52,524 nucleotides of DNA from an uncultured Bacteroidota bacterium (GCA_903872185.1 CAIQJL010000224.1:1-52524); one strand, 5' to 3'. Counted from the stretch's first letter, positions 7,601 to 17,190 are shown. Made by a program: numbers and translations. Notes: generated from the sequence alone by a model not told the origin.

Positions 7601-10180
7601 ATGTTTGTAGAAGAAATGTCAGTTAAACAAAAGACTTCCAGTGAAGTAAATCAAATCACTTATGAGTTTGATGAATCTTTCCAATCAGCGCTTGAGTATT
7701 TCAGGGGCGATGAGCTAGCTGCAAAAGTATGGGCAAATAAATATGCCTTGAAAGATTCATATGGGAAAATATATGAAAAAAATCCCGATGAAATGCATTG
7801 GCGTATTGCACGTGAAATAGCACGTATAGAAGCAAGGTACCCGAACCCATTAAATGTGGATGAGGTATATGAATTATTGCGTGATTTTAAATATATCGTA
7901 CCACAAGGTAGTCCGATGACAGGAATTGGTAACCATTTTCAAATTGCATCCCTTTCTAACTGCTTTGTTATTGGACTAGATGGGCCAAGTGACTCTTATG
8001 GTGGTATATTAAAAATTGATGAAGAGCAGGTTCAGTTAATGAAACGTCGTGGTGGAGTGGGCCACGATTTAAGTCATATTCGTCCAGGCGGAAGTCCAGT
8101 ATTGAATAGTGCGTTAAGCTCAACAGGTATTGTCCCATTTATGGAGCGTTATAGTAACTCAACCCGTGAAGTTGCTCAGGACGGTCGTCGTGGCGCGCTT
8201 ATGCTTAGCATATCAATAAAACACCCAGATGCAGAAAATTTTATAAATGCAAAACTCGAACAGGGAAAAGTTACCGGAGCAAATGTTTCGGTAAAAATAG
8301 ATGATGAGTTTATGTTGGCTGTTATTGAAAGTAAAACTTATACTCAACAATATCCAGTAGAAAGTGCAAATCCAACCACAACAAAGGAAATTGATGCACG
8401 CTCGCTTTGGAAAAAAATTATTCATAATGCGTGGAAATCGGCTGAACCAGGTGTTTTATTCTGGGACACAATTATTCGTGAATCCGTTCCAGATAGCTAT
8501 TCAGATTTAGGATTTAAAACTGTTTCAACAAATCCTTGTGGTGAAATTCCATTATGCCCATATGATAGTTGCAGGTTGTTAGCAATTAATCTTTATGGTT
8601 ATGTTGAAAACCCATTTACTAAAGAAGCTAAATTTAATTTTGATTTATTTAAAAAACATGTTCATCATGCTCAACGCATAATGGACGATATTATCGATCT
8701 TGAATTAGAAAAAGTTGATGCGATACTTAAGAAAGTAAATTCAGATCCTGAAATAGATGAAACTAAAAGAGTAGAGTCACAACTTTGGGAAAAAATTAAA
8801 ATTAAAGCTCTTGAAGGTCGTCGCACTGGTATTGGTATAACCGCAGAAGGAGATATGTTAGCAGCTCTTGGTTTACGTTATGGAACTGACGAAGCAACTG
8901 ACTTTTCTGTTGAAGTTCATAAAACTCTTGCTATAGAGGCTTACCGTTCATCAGTTTCATGTGCTAAAGAACGTGGTGCCTTTCAAATTTATGATACAGA
9001 ACGTGAAAAAAATAATCCATTTATACAACGTATAAAAGAAGCAGATCCAGGATTATATGAAGATATGGCTAAATACGGACGCCGTAACATTGCTCTCTTA
9101 ACAATAGCCCCAACTGGTACAACAAGTTTAATGACTCAGACAACTTCAGGTATCGAGCCAGTATTTCGTCCGGTTTACAGACGTCGTCGTAAAGTAAATC
9201 CTAATGATAAAGATGTAAAAATAAATTTCACAGATGAACTTGGCGATCACTGGGAAGAATACAATGTATTTCACCACAAATTTGTAACCTGGCTAGAGAT
9301 GAATGGTTACGAATTATTTAAAGTAATGAAATACTCTGAAGAAGAACTTGAAGCATTAATTAAGAAGTCTCCATATTATATGGCAACTTCTAATGATGTA
9401 GACTGGTTGGCAAAAGTACGTATGCAAGGAAGAATTCAAAAATGGGTTGATCATTCAATTAGTGTAACCGTTAACCTTCCAGAAAACGCAAACGAAGATT
9501 TAGTTGCAAACGTTTATCTTACCGGATGGGAAAGTGGATGTAAAGGTTTAACAGTATACCGTGAAGGATCTCGTTCAGGTGTGCTTATTTCTACTGATAA
9601 AAAGAAAGGTAATCAGCCCGACTTACCATTTGAAGTAAAGAAACGTCCACCAGTTCTTACTGCTGATATTGTTCGTTTTAATAACAATAATGAAAAATGG
9701 GTTGCATTTATAGGTGTTTTAGATGGATTACCTTATGAAATTTTTACTGGTATTGACGACGATGAAGTAATACATATTCCAAAATCAATTTCGCATGGTG
9801 TTGTAATAAAGAATAAAGACGAACAGGGAAATACAAGATACGATTTTCAATACATAGATAAGCACGGATATAGAACTACTGTTGAAGGTTTATCACGTAT
9901 GTTCGACAAACAATACTGGAATTATGCAAAATTAATTTCTGGTGTTTTACGTTATGGAATGCCTATAACTGATGTTATTAATTTAGTTGGATCTTTACAA
10001 TTAGATGATGCAAATATTAACACATGGAAAACAGGTGTTGAACGTGCAATAAAAAAATACATTCCTAATGGTGCAAAACCAAAAACAGGAACACAATGTC
10101 CTAATTGCGGTCAGCACGATTTAGTTTATATGGAAGGTTGCCTTACTTGCACCTCCTGCGGATATTCTAAGTGTGGGTAG
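7601..10180 (+). CDS. nrdJ: Adenosylcobalamin-dependent (class II) ribonucleoside-diphosphate/triphosphate reductase
   Basis: The enzyme makes deoxyribonucleotides using a B12-generated thiyl radical and needs no oxygen. Visible motifs are the first redox Cys in SLSNCFVIG, the finger-loop triad STNPCGEIPL (Asn, radical Cys, Glu), APTGTTSLMTQTTSGIEP and a metal-binding-like tail (CPNCG then CTSCGYSKCG). The C-terminal Cys pairs are typical of long NrdJ proteins. The length is 859 residues from ATG 7601. Another ATG lies at 7616, and an in-frame TTG at 7526 would add a poorly conserved-looking 25 residues. I chose 7601 because the family-like sequence begins near there. No cobalamin riboswitch was seen upstream. 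A terminator follows. Confidence 0.93.
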   Translation: MFVEEMSVKQKTSSEVNQITYEFDESFQSALEYFRGDELAAKVWANKYALKDSYGKIYEKNPDEMHWRIAREIARIEARYPNPLNVDEVYELLRDFKYIVPQGSPMTGIGNHFQIASLSNCFVIGLDGPSDSYGGILKIDEEQVQLMKRRGGVGHDLSHIRPGGSPVLNSALSSTGIVPFMERYSNSTREVAQDGRRGALMLSISIKHPDAENFINAKLEQGKVTGANVSVKIDDEFMLAVIESKTYTQQYPVESANPTTTKEIDARSLWKKIIHNAWKSAEPGVLFWDTIIRESVPDSYSDLGFKTVSTNPCGEIPLCPYDSCRLLAINLYGYVENPFTKEAKFNFDLFKKHVHHAQRIMDDIIDLELEKVDAILKKVNSDPEIDETKRVESQLWEKIKIKALEGRRTGIGITAEGDMLAALGLRYGTDEATDFSVEVHKTLAIEAYRSSVSCAKERGAFQIYDTEREKNNPFIQRIKEADPGLYEDMAKYGRRNIALLTIAPTGTTSLMTQTTSGIEPVFRPVYRRRRKVNPNDKDVKINFTDELGDHWEEYNVFHHKFVTWLEMNGYELFKVMKYSEEELEALIKKSPYYMATSNDVDWLAKVRMQGRIQKWVDHSISVTVNLPENANEDLVANVYLTGWESGCKGLTVYREGSRSGVLISTDKKKGNQPDLPFEVKKRPPVLTADIVRFNNNNEKWVAFIGVLDGLPYEIFTGIDDDEVIHIPKSISHGVVIKNKDEQGNTRYDFQYIDKHGYRTTVEGLSRMFDKQYWNYAKLISGVLRYGMPITDVINLVGSLQLDDANINTWKTGVERAIKKYIPNGAKPKTGTQCPNCGQHDLVYMEGCLTCTSCGYSKCG

Positions 10181-10196
10181 AATTCGATATTTAATT

Positions 10197-10230
10197 AAAA
10201 AACGCTAGACTTTGTTTAGCGTTTTTTTTT
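10197..10230 (+). terminator. Rho-independent terminator after nrdJ
   Basis: AAAAAACGCTA (10197-10207) pairs with TAGCGTTTTTT (10217-10227), an 11-bp stem, and further T follow. It begins 17 bases after the reductase stop codon. Confidence 0.88.
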
Positions 10231-10315
10231 GCTTTAAAAAATTGTATTTTTAACAAATTGAATTATTTTTATGTGATTTATTTAAGTTTTCTAATAGTTA
10301 ATTAAAGTATTATTT

Positions 10316-12418
10316 ATGAAAAACTATTTTATAAAAATAACATTACTAATAGTTTTAGGGTTTTCTTTTTATTTAAAAGGAAAAACACAAGAAATTTCAG
10401 ATAGTTTATTCAATATAATAGCTCAAAATAATGATGTAGTTATTTTGGACGAGAAACTATCAGTAAGTTTTTCTGGAAAAAAAGCTGGTTTTATGTTTAT
10501 TAATATAAATAAGGAAATCACTTTTAAAATAAATACAGAAGATGGTGTAAAAAAAATACAACAAATTAATATTCCAGAATCATTCGATCCTACATTTATT
10601 CAACATTCTTCAACAGCACAAAAAGCATTAAGATTATATGATAAAATAATTATAGATTCTGTTTTTACTTCGGTTATACCACCATCCAAATCTGAAATAA
10701 AAAATAACTACACAATATTAAAAAGTAATAATAAATGCTTAAAAGATGATTTTAAATATGGTAATGTTATTGGTTACACAATTAATATTAAAGATATAAC
10801 TGTAGGCAGTATTGTAAAAGTTAGATATAAATTAAATTTTCCGTTTGATGAAAATTGGAAACAAATACTTTCTACAAGAGTGTTTTTTCATTCGAAGTTT
10901 CCAAAAATAAAATATGAACTTAATTGGGAGTATCCTAAACTACTTGAAGTGGAGACTACTTTTTATCAATATAAACCTAAAATTGATACTATAAATAATG
11001 TGATAACCTTTAATTGGAATTTGAAAAACCTACCAGGTTGCTTAAATGAAACAGGTTCATATCCATATGTTGATTTACCTTGGTTTATATTTAGCCCTAA
11101 GCCAACTCTTTTTCTTACATATTATTATAACACAAACGAAGTTGATTATGCTCCTTTATGGTATTTTTTAAGTTATAGAAGAGTAGCAAGATTTTTAAAT
11201 GCAAAGTTAGACGCAGAACAAGGATTAAAAACAAGTAATCAATTGGCATTTAATTCTCTTATAGAAAAATTTTCTGATCCAAATATCCATGATTCAACAG
11301 GATTTAATGGCTTAAATAACTTTCAAAAATGGATGGTAAGTGAGGTTAAATACAATAACGATAATGACTATTATAAGGAATTGGTTAAAGAATCAATGGA
11401 TAAATCGGGACTGGATTTAAAAAATGGCGAATTAAAGGATCATACCAGATATGACGCATATGCCAGAATGGTAAGCACTTTTGGATTGAATTATTATATT
11501 TCATATCCGGTTGATAAACGATATGGTGAAATTTCTTTAAATTATTTTACAACAATTTATGATTGTGATATGTTAGTGGTTTCGTTATTAAAGAATAATA
11601 CATTTACTTTTTTATATCCATTTTCAGATAAATCCAGATATTATTTTGAAGAGCTTCCGTATTATTTCGAGAATGTTAAAACTCAGGTTATACCTGCAAG
11701 TTATTATGGTGGGTACAAGGAAGATTTAAAAAAACAATATATGACAATTAATACTCCTTCAAGTAATCTTACAGATAATAAACGAAGGACTAATAGTATG
11801 GTAAATGTGAAAATTGACGATAATTTTTTTGAATTTAAAACTCAAGTTGATTTAGCTGGCCAATTCTCAACATTAACCAGAGGTATATATAAAAATTTGT
11901 CAACTGATTCTTCAATAAATTATTTATATCATGAGAAAGCGTATAATATAAATAAAAATGTAAAAGTTAATAAAGAAATTTTAAATCAGGTTTCTTTTGT
12001 TTTTCCGTTTAGTTCTGTTGTTAATCTTGACTATTCAACAAATAACTGCATAACAAAAAATGATAGTATTTTAAAAATTGATTTAAATTCATGGTTTAAA
12101 CATATTACATACCCTACTTATAAAACCAGTTATCGTTTTTTAAATTATTATTCCGATTTTATTGGAACTGACGCTTATGTTTATGTCATTAAATTTGATA
12201 AACCTGTTGAACTTATTATTGCGGAATTAGGCGCTGAAGTACACAATGAATTTGGTGACTATTCCTTTAAAATAGAGCAACTGGACGAATATCAGATAAA
12301 ATTAACAAGTTTTCTTGCTGTTAAATCAAGGCGGGTATTTGCAAATAACATAGGTCAGGTAAATGAAGTATATAAAACTATTGCAAAAGATAAGTTTTTA
12401 ACTTTTAAATTAAAGTAA
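10316..12418 (+). CDS. Secreted protein, DUF3857/transglutaminase-like architecture, function unknown
   Basis: The 700-residue protein starts with a hydrophobic signal peptide (about 1-24). The N-terminal half is rich in beta strands and alternates short hydrophobic stretches. Its pattern, with YTINIKDITVGSIVKVRYKLNFPF followed by FHSKFPKIKYELNWEYP at about 160-220, resembles DUF3857-type secreted proteins of Bacteroidota. I could not find an obvious transglutaminase Cys-His-Asp triad in the C-terminal half, so enzymatic activity should not be assumed. It stands alone, with terminators before and after. The family call is tentative. Confidence 0.6.
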   Translation: MKNYFIKITLLIVLGFSFYLKGKTQEISDSLFNIIAQNNDVVILDEKLSVSFSGKKAGFMFININKEITFKINTEDGVKKIQQINIPESFDPTFIQHSSTAQKALRLYDKIIIDSVFTSVIPPSKSEIKNNYTILKSNNKCLKDDFKYGNVIGYTINIKDITVGSIVKVRYKLNFPFDENWKQILSTRVFFHSKFPKIKYELNWEYPKLLEVETTFYQYKPKIDTINNVITFNWNLKNLPGCLNETGSYPYVDLPWFIFSPKPTLFLTYYYNTNEVDYAPLWYFLSYRRVARFLNAKLDAEQGLKTSNQLAFNSLIEKFSDPNIHDSTGFNGLNNFQKWMVSEVKYNNDNDYYKELVKESMDKSGLDLKNGELKDHTRYDAYARMVSTFGLNYYISYPVDKRYGEISLNYFTTIYDCDMLVVSLLKNNTFTFLYPFSDKSRYYFEELPYYFENVKTQVIPASYYGGYKEDLKKQYMTINTPSSNLTDNKRRTNSMVNVKIDDNFFEFKTQVDLAGQFSTLTRGIYKNLSTDSSINYLYHEKAYNINKNVKVNKEILNQVSFVFPFSSVVNLDYSTNNCITKNDSILKIDLNSWFKHITYPTYKTSYRFLNYYSDFIGTDAYVYVIKFDKPVELIIAELGAEVHNEFGDYSFKIEQLDEYQIKLTSFLAVKSRRVFANNIGQVNEVYKTIAKDKFLTFKLK

Positions 12419-12420
12419 AT

Positions 12421-12451
12421 AAAAAAAGCGTAGTGAAACTACGCTTTTTTT
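12421..12451. terminator. Bidirectional terminator
   Basis: AAAAAAAGCGTAG (12421-12433) and CTACGCTTTTTTT (12439-12451) form a perfect 13-bp stem around TGAAA. It lies between convergent genes, and both strands carry a T-run at the stem end. Confidence 0.93.
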
Positions 12452-12468
12452 ATTATTTGTTATGAGAA

Positions 12469-13659
12469 TTATTTTATAACGCCTAATTCTTTTCCAACTT
12501 TTGTAAAAGCAGCTAAACATTTATCCAAATGTTCTACTTCATGAGCTGCAGAAAGCTGTACGCGAATTCTTGCTTTTCCTTTTGCTACTACTGGGAAATA
12601 AAAGCCAATCACATAAATGCCTTCTTCTAAAAGTTTTGAAGCAAATTCCTGAGAAAGTTTTGCGTCATATAACATTACAGCAATAATTGCAGATTGTGTA
12701 GGTTTACAGTCGAAACCGGCTTTCTGCATTTTTTCACCAAAATATTTTACGTTAAAATGAAGCTTATCCTGTAGTTCTGAAGTTGAATTCATCATATCAA
12801 CCATTGCAATACCGGCAGCAGCAACAGCAGGAGGGATAGAGTTTGAAAATAAATATGGACGTGAACGTTGTCTGAGCATATCAATAATTTCCTGACGACC
12901 AGTAGTAAAACCACCAATTGCTCCACCAAATGCTTTGCCTAATGTTCCGGTAAAAATATCAACTTTTCCACGACAATTAAATTCTTCTGTAACACCACGT
13001 CCTGTTTTTCCAACTACACCTGCAGAATGTGATTCATCAACCATAATAAGTGCGTTGTATTTTTCGGCAAGCACTACAATTTTATCAAGTGGAGCTACAT
13101 TTCCATCCATTGAAAAAACACCGTCAGTAACAATTACACGGAAACGTTGAGCTTGTGCAAGCTGAAGTTGTTTTTCCAAATCAGCCATATCTGCATTTTC
13201 GTATCTGTATCTAACAGCTTTACAAAGACGAACGCCATCAATAATTGAAGCGTGATTTAATGAATCGGAAATAATAGCATCTTCTTCACCAAAAAGTGGT
13301 TCAAAAACTCCTCCGTTTGCATCAAAACAAGCAGCATATAAAATGGTATCATCGGTGCCAAAGAATTCTGCAATTTTTTTCTCTAAAGTTTTATGAATGT
13401 CGGATGTTCCGCAGATAAATCTTACAGATGACATTCCGTAGCCATGACTATCTAATGCTTTTTTTGCAGCTTCAATAAGCGTTTTGTTATTTGACAAACC
13501 TAAATAGTTATTTGCACAAAAATTTAATACTGTTTGCCCGGTACTGATTTTAATTTCTGCACCTTGTGGCCCAACAAGAATTCGTTCGTTTTTAAACAAA
13601 CCGGCCTCTTTTATTTGTTCTAATTCTTTTTGTAAAAATGCTTGATAATTATTGTACAT
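12469..13659 (-). CDS. kbl: 2-amino-3-ketobutyrate CoA ligase (glycine C-acetyltransferase)
   Basis: This fold-type I PLP enzyme of the alpha-oxoamine synthase family cleaves 2-amino-3-oxobutyrate with CoA to glycine and acetyl-CoA, the second step of threonine breakdown. The 396 residues equal the usual Kbl length. Seen are NFCANNYLGLS near the N-terminus, the PLP-contact motif DESHSAGVVG, and the Schiff-base lysine Lys242 in TLGKAFGGAIGG. No threonine dehydrogenase gene is adjacent. Other members of the family (8-amino-7-oxononanoate synthase, serine palmitoyltransferase) are possible, but RSRPYLFSNSIPPAVA fits Kbl best. Confidence 0.9.
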   Translation of the reverse strand: MYNNYQAFLQKELEQIKEAGLFKNERILVGPQGAEIKISTGQTVLNFCANNYLGLSNNKTLIEAAKKALDSHGYGMSSVRFICGTSDIHKTLEKKIAEFFGTDDTILYAACFDANGGVFEPLFGEEDAIISDSLNHASIIDGVRLCKAVRYRYENADMADLEKQLQLAQAQRFRVIVTDGVFSMDGNVAPLDKIVVLAEKYNALIMVDESHSAGVVGKTGRGVTEEFNCRGKVDIFTGTLGKAFGGAIGGFTTGRQEIIDMLRQRSRPYLFSNSIPPAVAAAGIAMVDMMNSTSELQDKLHFNVKYFGEKMQKAGFDCKPTQSAIIAVMLYDAKLSQEFASKLLEEGIYVIGFYFPVVAKGKARIRVQLSAAHEVEHLDKCLAAFTKVGKELGVIK

Positions 13660-13754
13660 ATTGCTATATTTTAAGGTTATCTTATTAACAAAGAAAAATA
13701 TTTTTTAAATAATAAAACAAAGCGAAACTCATGTTAATTTGTTATCAGTTAGTC

Positions 13755-13826
13755 CGTCATTGCGAGGTTTATACCGAAGCAATATGTTTTTAGATATAAG
13801 ATTGCTTCTCTTCGATCGCAATGACG
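13755..13826. repeat. Nested inverted repeat (intergenic palindromic element)
   Basis: The outer arms CGTCATTGCGA (13755-13765) and TCGCAATGACG (13816-13826) enclose inner arms GAAGCAAT (13776-13783) and ATTGCTTC (13801-13808). The arrangement resembles the short GTCATTGCGAGG...GAAGCAAT palindromes scattered between genes in many AT-rich bacterial genomes. It follows the phosphofructokinase stop by 12 bases and may act as its 3' hairpin. No second copy was noticed in the window. Confidence 0.75.
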
Positions 13827-13837
13827 TATAGTTTTCA

Positions 13838-15070
13838 CTAAAACATTGGTGTTACTTTTGGGAAATTGTAATCAAACCTTATTGTTTTTGGTTTATCAAT
13901 AAAATAGGATAAAAAATCTATGTAACTTTCGTTAAAATGAAATTCCTTTTTATCAAAATATTCAAATGGTAATGGCTGATTACCAATTTTGCCCATATCA
14001 ATAGTATCCATATGATATTCTTCTATTTCCTGAAAAGTAGATAGTTTAGACATTACAGGCATTCTTCCATAATCTTCGCGAAGTAATAAATCAACAACTT
14101 TATCTGCTAGTACACCCACAAATTTTTTATCATAATTTCTGCATTCTCCAGAGCGGGCATAATAACCAACGTTTTGAGCGCGTGCCTGAATACCAACTTT
14201 CTTTTCAATTTCGCTAGCAATTACTCCACTTATACCTCCAAACCGTGGATGTCCATATTCGTCAACTTCGCTGGAAGCATAAACAACGTCGACTTTATCT
14301 AATTTTTCTTGATACCAACGAGTACCTTCAGATACTGCAACAATTAAATAATGCTTTTTTGAACGTTGGTATGCCTCAGAAACTTTATCAAAAAATTCTT
14401 CCTTTTTTTCTTTTGTAATTGGAATTTCGGGAATAAGCGAAACTTCTGCTCCACCCATCATTGCTGCACCTGTGAGCCAGCCAGCATCTCTTCCCATTAC
14501 TTCTAAAACAATAATTCTTGAATGAGATTCGGCGGTAGTTGCTAATCTGGTTGTAAATTCTGCAACGCCTTTTGCTGCAGATGGAAATCCAGGGCAAACA
14601 ACACCTTCAATTAAATGACCATTATAGTTATGAATAGTTTTTGTTTTTAAATCATTGTCTATTGTTTTTGGGAAACCAATAACTGGAATTCCTTCTTGCT
14701 CATATAATCTTTTTGCTGCTCCATTTGTATCATCGCCACCAATTGTTACAAGAACATCAATTTTGTAACGCTTTAAGTTTCTCATAATTTCTGCAACTCT
14801 ACTGTTGTCTGAAACTCCAAATGGATTTGTTCTGCTGCTTCTAAGTGCAGTTCCACCATATGAACCATCATAAGGTTGAAGGCTTAAATCAACAATGTCG
14901 CCATCTCCAAGCAATCCTTTCCATCCTTTTCTAATACCATAAACCTTATATCCAAGAACAGAAGCTCTGCTTTTAATTGCTTCGATACTTGCATTTAATG
15001 CAGGTGTATCGCCACCTCCAGTTAAAATGCCTAAAGTTTTTCCTTCGAAAATTCTCTTTGCTATTGCCAT
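13838..15070 (-). CDS. pfp: 6-phosphofructokinase, probably pyrophosphate-dependent
   Basis: The enzyme phosphorylates fructose 6-phosphate at C1. The 410-residue sequence has the N-terminal donor loop GILTGGGDTPALN, GGDDTNGAA (111-119) and PKTIDND (134-140) with the catalytic Asp138. In ATP-dependent enzymes the residues at the two donor-specificity positions are Gly (GGDGS and PGTIDND). Here they are Asp114 and Lys135, the recognised signature of PPi-dependent enzymes, which makes the step reversible. EVMGRDAGWL (sugar-phosphate binding) is also present. The gene is monocistronic and ends at a palindromic repeat. Donor choice is inferred from these two residues only. Confidence 0.87.
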   Translation of the reverse strand: MAIAKRIFEGKTLGILTGGGDTPALNASIEAIKSRASVLGYKVYGIRKGWKGLLGDGDIVDLSLQPYDGSYGGTALRSSRTNPFGVSDNSRVAEIMRNLKRYKIDVLVTIGGDDTNGAAKRLYEQEGIPVIGFPKTIDNDLKTKTIHNYNGHLIEGVVCPGFPSAAKGVAEFTTRLATTAESHSRIIVLEVMGRDAGWLTGAAMMGGAEVSLIPEIPITKEKKEEFFDKVSEAYQRSKKHYLIVAVSEGTRWYQEKLDKVDVVYASSEVDEYGHPRFGGISGVIASEIEKKVGIQARAQNVGYYARSGECRNYDKKFVGVLADKVVDLLLREDYGRMPVMSKLSTFQEIEEYHMDTIDMGKIGNQPLPFEYFDKKEFHFNESYIDFLSYFIDKPKTIRFDYNFPKVTPMF

Positions 15071-15129
15071 GAAATTATTTTATTTAGTTATTGTTTAAAG
15101 TTAAAATTTATATAAGATTTTTTATAATG

Positions 15130-16119
15130 TTAAATTATGGGTTTTCGTGGCATTTTTTTAATTCTAAAAACTCTGTTTGCTAATTTAAAAGTTAAAATGT
15201 GACGATCTTTTTTTGCATTATAAATATCTTTTATTGTTACAACTAAACCCGTTTCTTCAACTTCTCCAAAATGAGAGTTTATTGCCGTTCCAAAAATTTT
15301 CATTGTAGGCGATAATCCCATATATGAATTTATCATGGGAGGAATGTTTTCACCTAATAGTCTAACATTTTGAGATAATATTTTAAAGTTCTCCTGATAA
15401 TCATCCCCAGAAAAAATTTTTTCCATTTCTATATCTTCAGTTTCTGTTTTAATGGGCTTAATTGGAGTCACAAGATTTTCTGCATCCATAAAATATTTTT
15501 TCAAAAAGTAGAGTATCATATCTCTGGCTTTTTGGTTAAAATCGGGATACATTGTTACTTTTCCAAAGAAGAACTTTATTTCGGGATGAATAATAGTAAG
15601 TGCTCCCAAGCCATCCCATAAGTTATCAAGTGCAAATAAGCCTTTTCGTCCTGCACTTGTTGATTGATAATTTGGTTGCACAAAAGATCTTCCAAGCTCA
15701 ATAGTATAAGGCATATATTCAGTAAGAAATTTATCTGAAAAATGAAAAAGAGATGAAGTTGATAAAACTATTTTACCATCTGCGTCAACTGGTGCTTCTT
15801 TTCCTAGAATATATCTATATCCGCCTAAAATTTCTTTTCTTTTTGGGTCCCAAACAATAAGTTGTTGATATGATTTATCGCCATAGTCGCATTCATCAGT
15901 GTCTATTTCTTCACCCGTTCCTCCTCCTGCATTTCTGAAAGTTAATTCCCTTAGTCTACCAATTTCAAGCATTGTATTGGGAGAATTATTGGCGTTAATA
16001 GAAAATATCTGATTGTTGCTGTAATTTGTATGACGAATAAATTTATCTTGAGTTAATTCCTTTCTGATAATTTTAACAGAAACAGGAGGAATAATTCGTT
16101 TCATTAATTGCTGCGTCAT
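15130..16119 (-). CDS. glsB: GNAT-type N-acyltransferase, probable glycine lipid synthase GlsB (OlsB-like)
   Basis: The 329-residue protein has an acyl-ACP-dependent GNAT domain of the OlsB/hemolysin-like type. MLEIGRLRELTFRNAGGGTGEEIDTDECDYGD and the following VWDPKRKEILGGYRYI form the recognisable core (about 50-110). In Bacteroides such a protein N-acylates glycine, and a PlsC-like partner then O-acylates it to give glycine lipids. The partner gene lies directly upstream and the two overlap by 4 bases, so they are co-translated. The alternative substrate is ornithine. The domain is clear; the substrate is inferred from phylum and gene pairing. Confidence 0.75.
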   Translation of the reverse strand: MTQQLMKRIIPPVSVKIIRKELTQDKFIRHTNYSNNQIFSINANNSPNTMLEIGRLRELTFRNAGGGTGEEIDTDECDYGDKSYQQLIVWDPKRKEILGGYRYILGKEAPVDADGKIVLSTSSLFHFSDKFLTEYMPYTIELGRSFVQPNYQSTSAGRKGLFALDNLWDGLGALTIIHPEIKFFFGKVTMYPDFNQKARDMILYFLKKYFMDAENLVTPIKPIKTETEDIEMEKIFSGDDYQENFKILSQNVRLLGENIPPMINSYMGLSPTMKIFGTAINSHFGEVEETGLVVTIKDIYNAKKDRHILTFKLANRVFRIKKMPRKPII

Positions 16120-16994
16120 ACAATCTTTTTCTTAAGTGAGTATACCAGTTTTTGTGTTTTTAAAGCCCAATACGAAGGACTATATGTTTTGTCAAATGAA
16201 AGATAAGAAATAGGTTCTCCAAATACAAGTGTAATTTTTTTTCCTTTTTGTTTGAAAAGTTCGTTTGGTAAGTAAAACATTTCAATATTTGATTTTATTC
16301 CAATAAATTTTCTGAAATTTGATAATCGGTAAAAGAAATTTGAATTTTGTGCATGAATATATACTGGAACAATATCACGTTTGTGCTTTGTTGAGAGATT
16401 AATAAAACTTTTTTTCCACTCAGGGTCCATTATTTCTCCTTTAATTTTTCTTGAAACTAAACCTGCGGGATAAAAAAGTACCTGAAATGTACTTTGAAAA
16501 ACTTCATCAAATTTCCTTACAGCTTCTTTACTTTGTGCACCAAATAAATTTATAGGAACAAAAATAGGCTCGTAATTTTTAAGGTTTAACAAAACATCAT
16601 TAACCATAAAACGAGATTCACCAAAATTTTCGTATACATTATCAATTAAACACATACTGTCAATTCCGCCTTGTGGGTGATTTGATACAAAAAGAAATTG
16701 TTTATCCTTTGGAATGTTTTCAATCCCTATTACTTCTTGTGAAATTCTAAAAAATTTAATTACAGCTCGAACAAAGTCAATTCCATATAAATTCTTATTT
16801 TCTTCAAGAAATCGATTTATCTCGTCTTGATGCAAAATTCTTTTAATATATCGTATTAAAAATCGAGGCAACGCCTTAGCCATACGAGGATTTTTACTTT
16901 TTATAATTGCCTCAATATCAATTTTTATTGCTTCGTTTTCTGTGGCTTTTTCTTGCATTATTATTTTCTGCATTTTATCTAATGGCAGTTTCAA
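16116..16994 (-). CDS. glsA: PlsC-like acyltransferase, probable GlsA
   Basis: The 292-residue protein contains a lysophospholipid acyltransferase domain. The catalytic block is NHPQGGIDS (His and Asp in the HX5D spacing seen in Bacteroidota OlsA/GlsA-like enzymes, about residue 107). Block III is VLFYPAGLVSRK, in place of the usual FPEGTRS. It is probably membrane-associated at the cytoplasmic face and O-acylates the product of the overlapping downstream gene. It diverges from mraZ across a 196-base gap. General acyltransferase identity is firm; the glycine-lipid role is inferred. Confidence 0.75.
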   Translation of the reverse strand: MKLPLDKMQKIIMQEKATENEAIKIDIEAIIKSKNPRMAKALPRFLIRYIKRILHQDEINRFLEENKNLYGIDFVRAVIKFFRISQEVIGIENIPKDKQFLFVSNHPQGGIDSMCLIDNVYENFGESRFMVNDVLLNLKNYEPIFVPINLFGAQSKEAVRKFDEVFQSTFQVLFYPAGLVSRKIKGEIMDPEWKKSFINLSTKHKRDIVPVYIHAQNSNFFYRLSNFRKFIGIKSNIEMFYLPNELFKQKGKKITLVFGEPISYLSFDKTYSPSYWALKTQKLVYSLKKKIV

Positions 16995-17115
16995 AGGTAA
17001 GCAAACAAAAATTTAGTATGCAAAATCAGTCTTAGTTTTTCAATAAAAAATGAAAATTTGCAACTATCTGAATTTCAACTTGTAATTTTTGAAAACAAAA
17101 AAGTTATCAACATTG

Positions 17116-17150
17116 TGGGAAATAGTGGGGGAATTTGGTAGAAAGTGGGA
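17116..17150 (+). promoter_or_regulatory. MraZ operator: four TGGG-type boxes at exact 10-bp spacing
   Basis: Boxes TGGGA, TGGGG, TGGTA and TGGGA begin at 17116, 17126, 17136 and 17146, each separated by five bases. E. coli MraZ binds TGGGN5 direct repeats upstream of mraZ to control the dcw operon. The third box departs by one base (TGGT). The array ends about 40 bases before the mraZ start, so it overlaps the expected promoter or leader. Autoregulation is inferred. Confidence 0.85.
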
Positions 17151-17190
17151 AAAGATTTTTTATTTTTGAGAATTCAAATCACACAATGCT

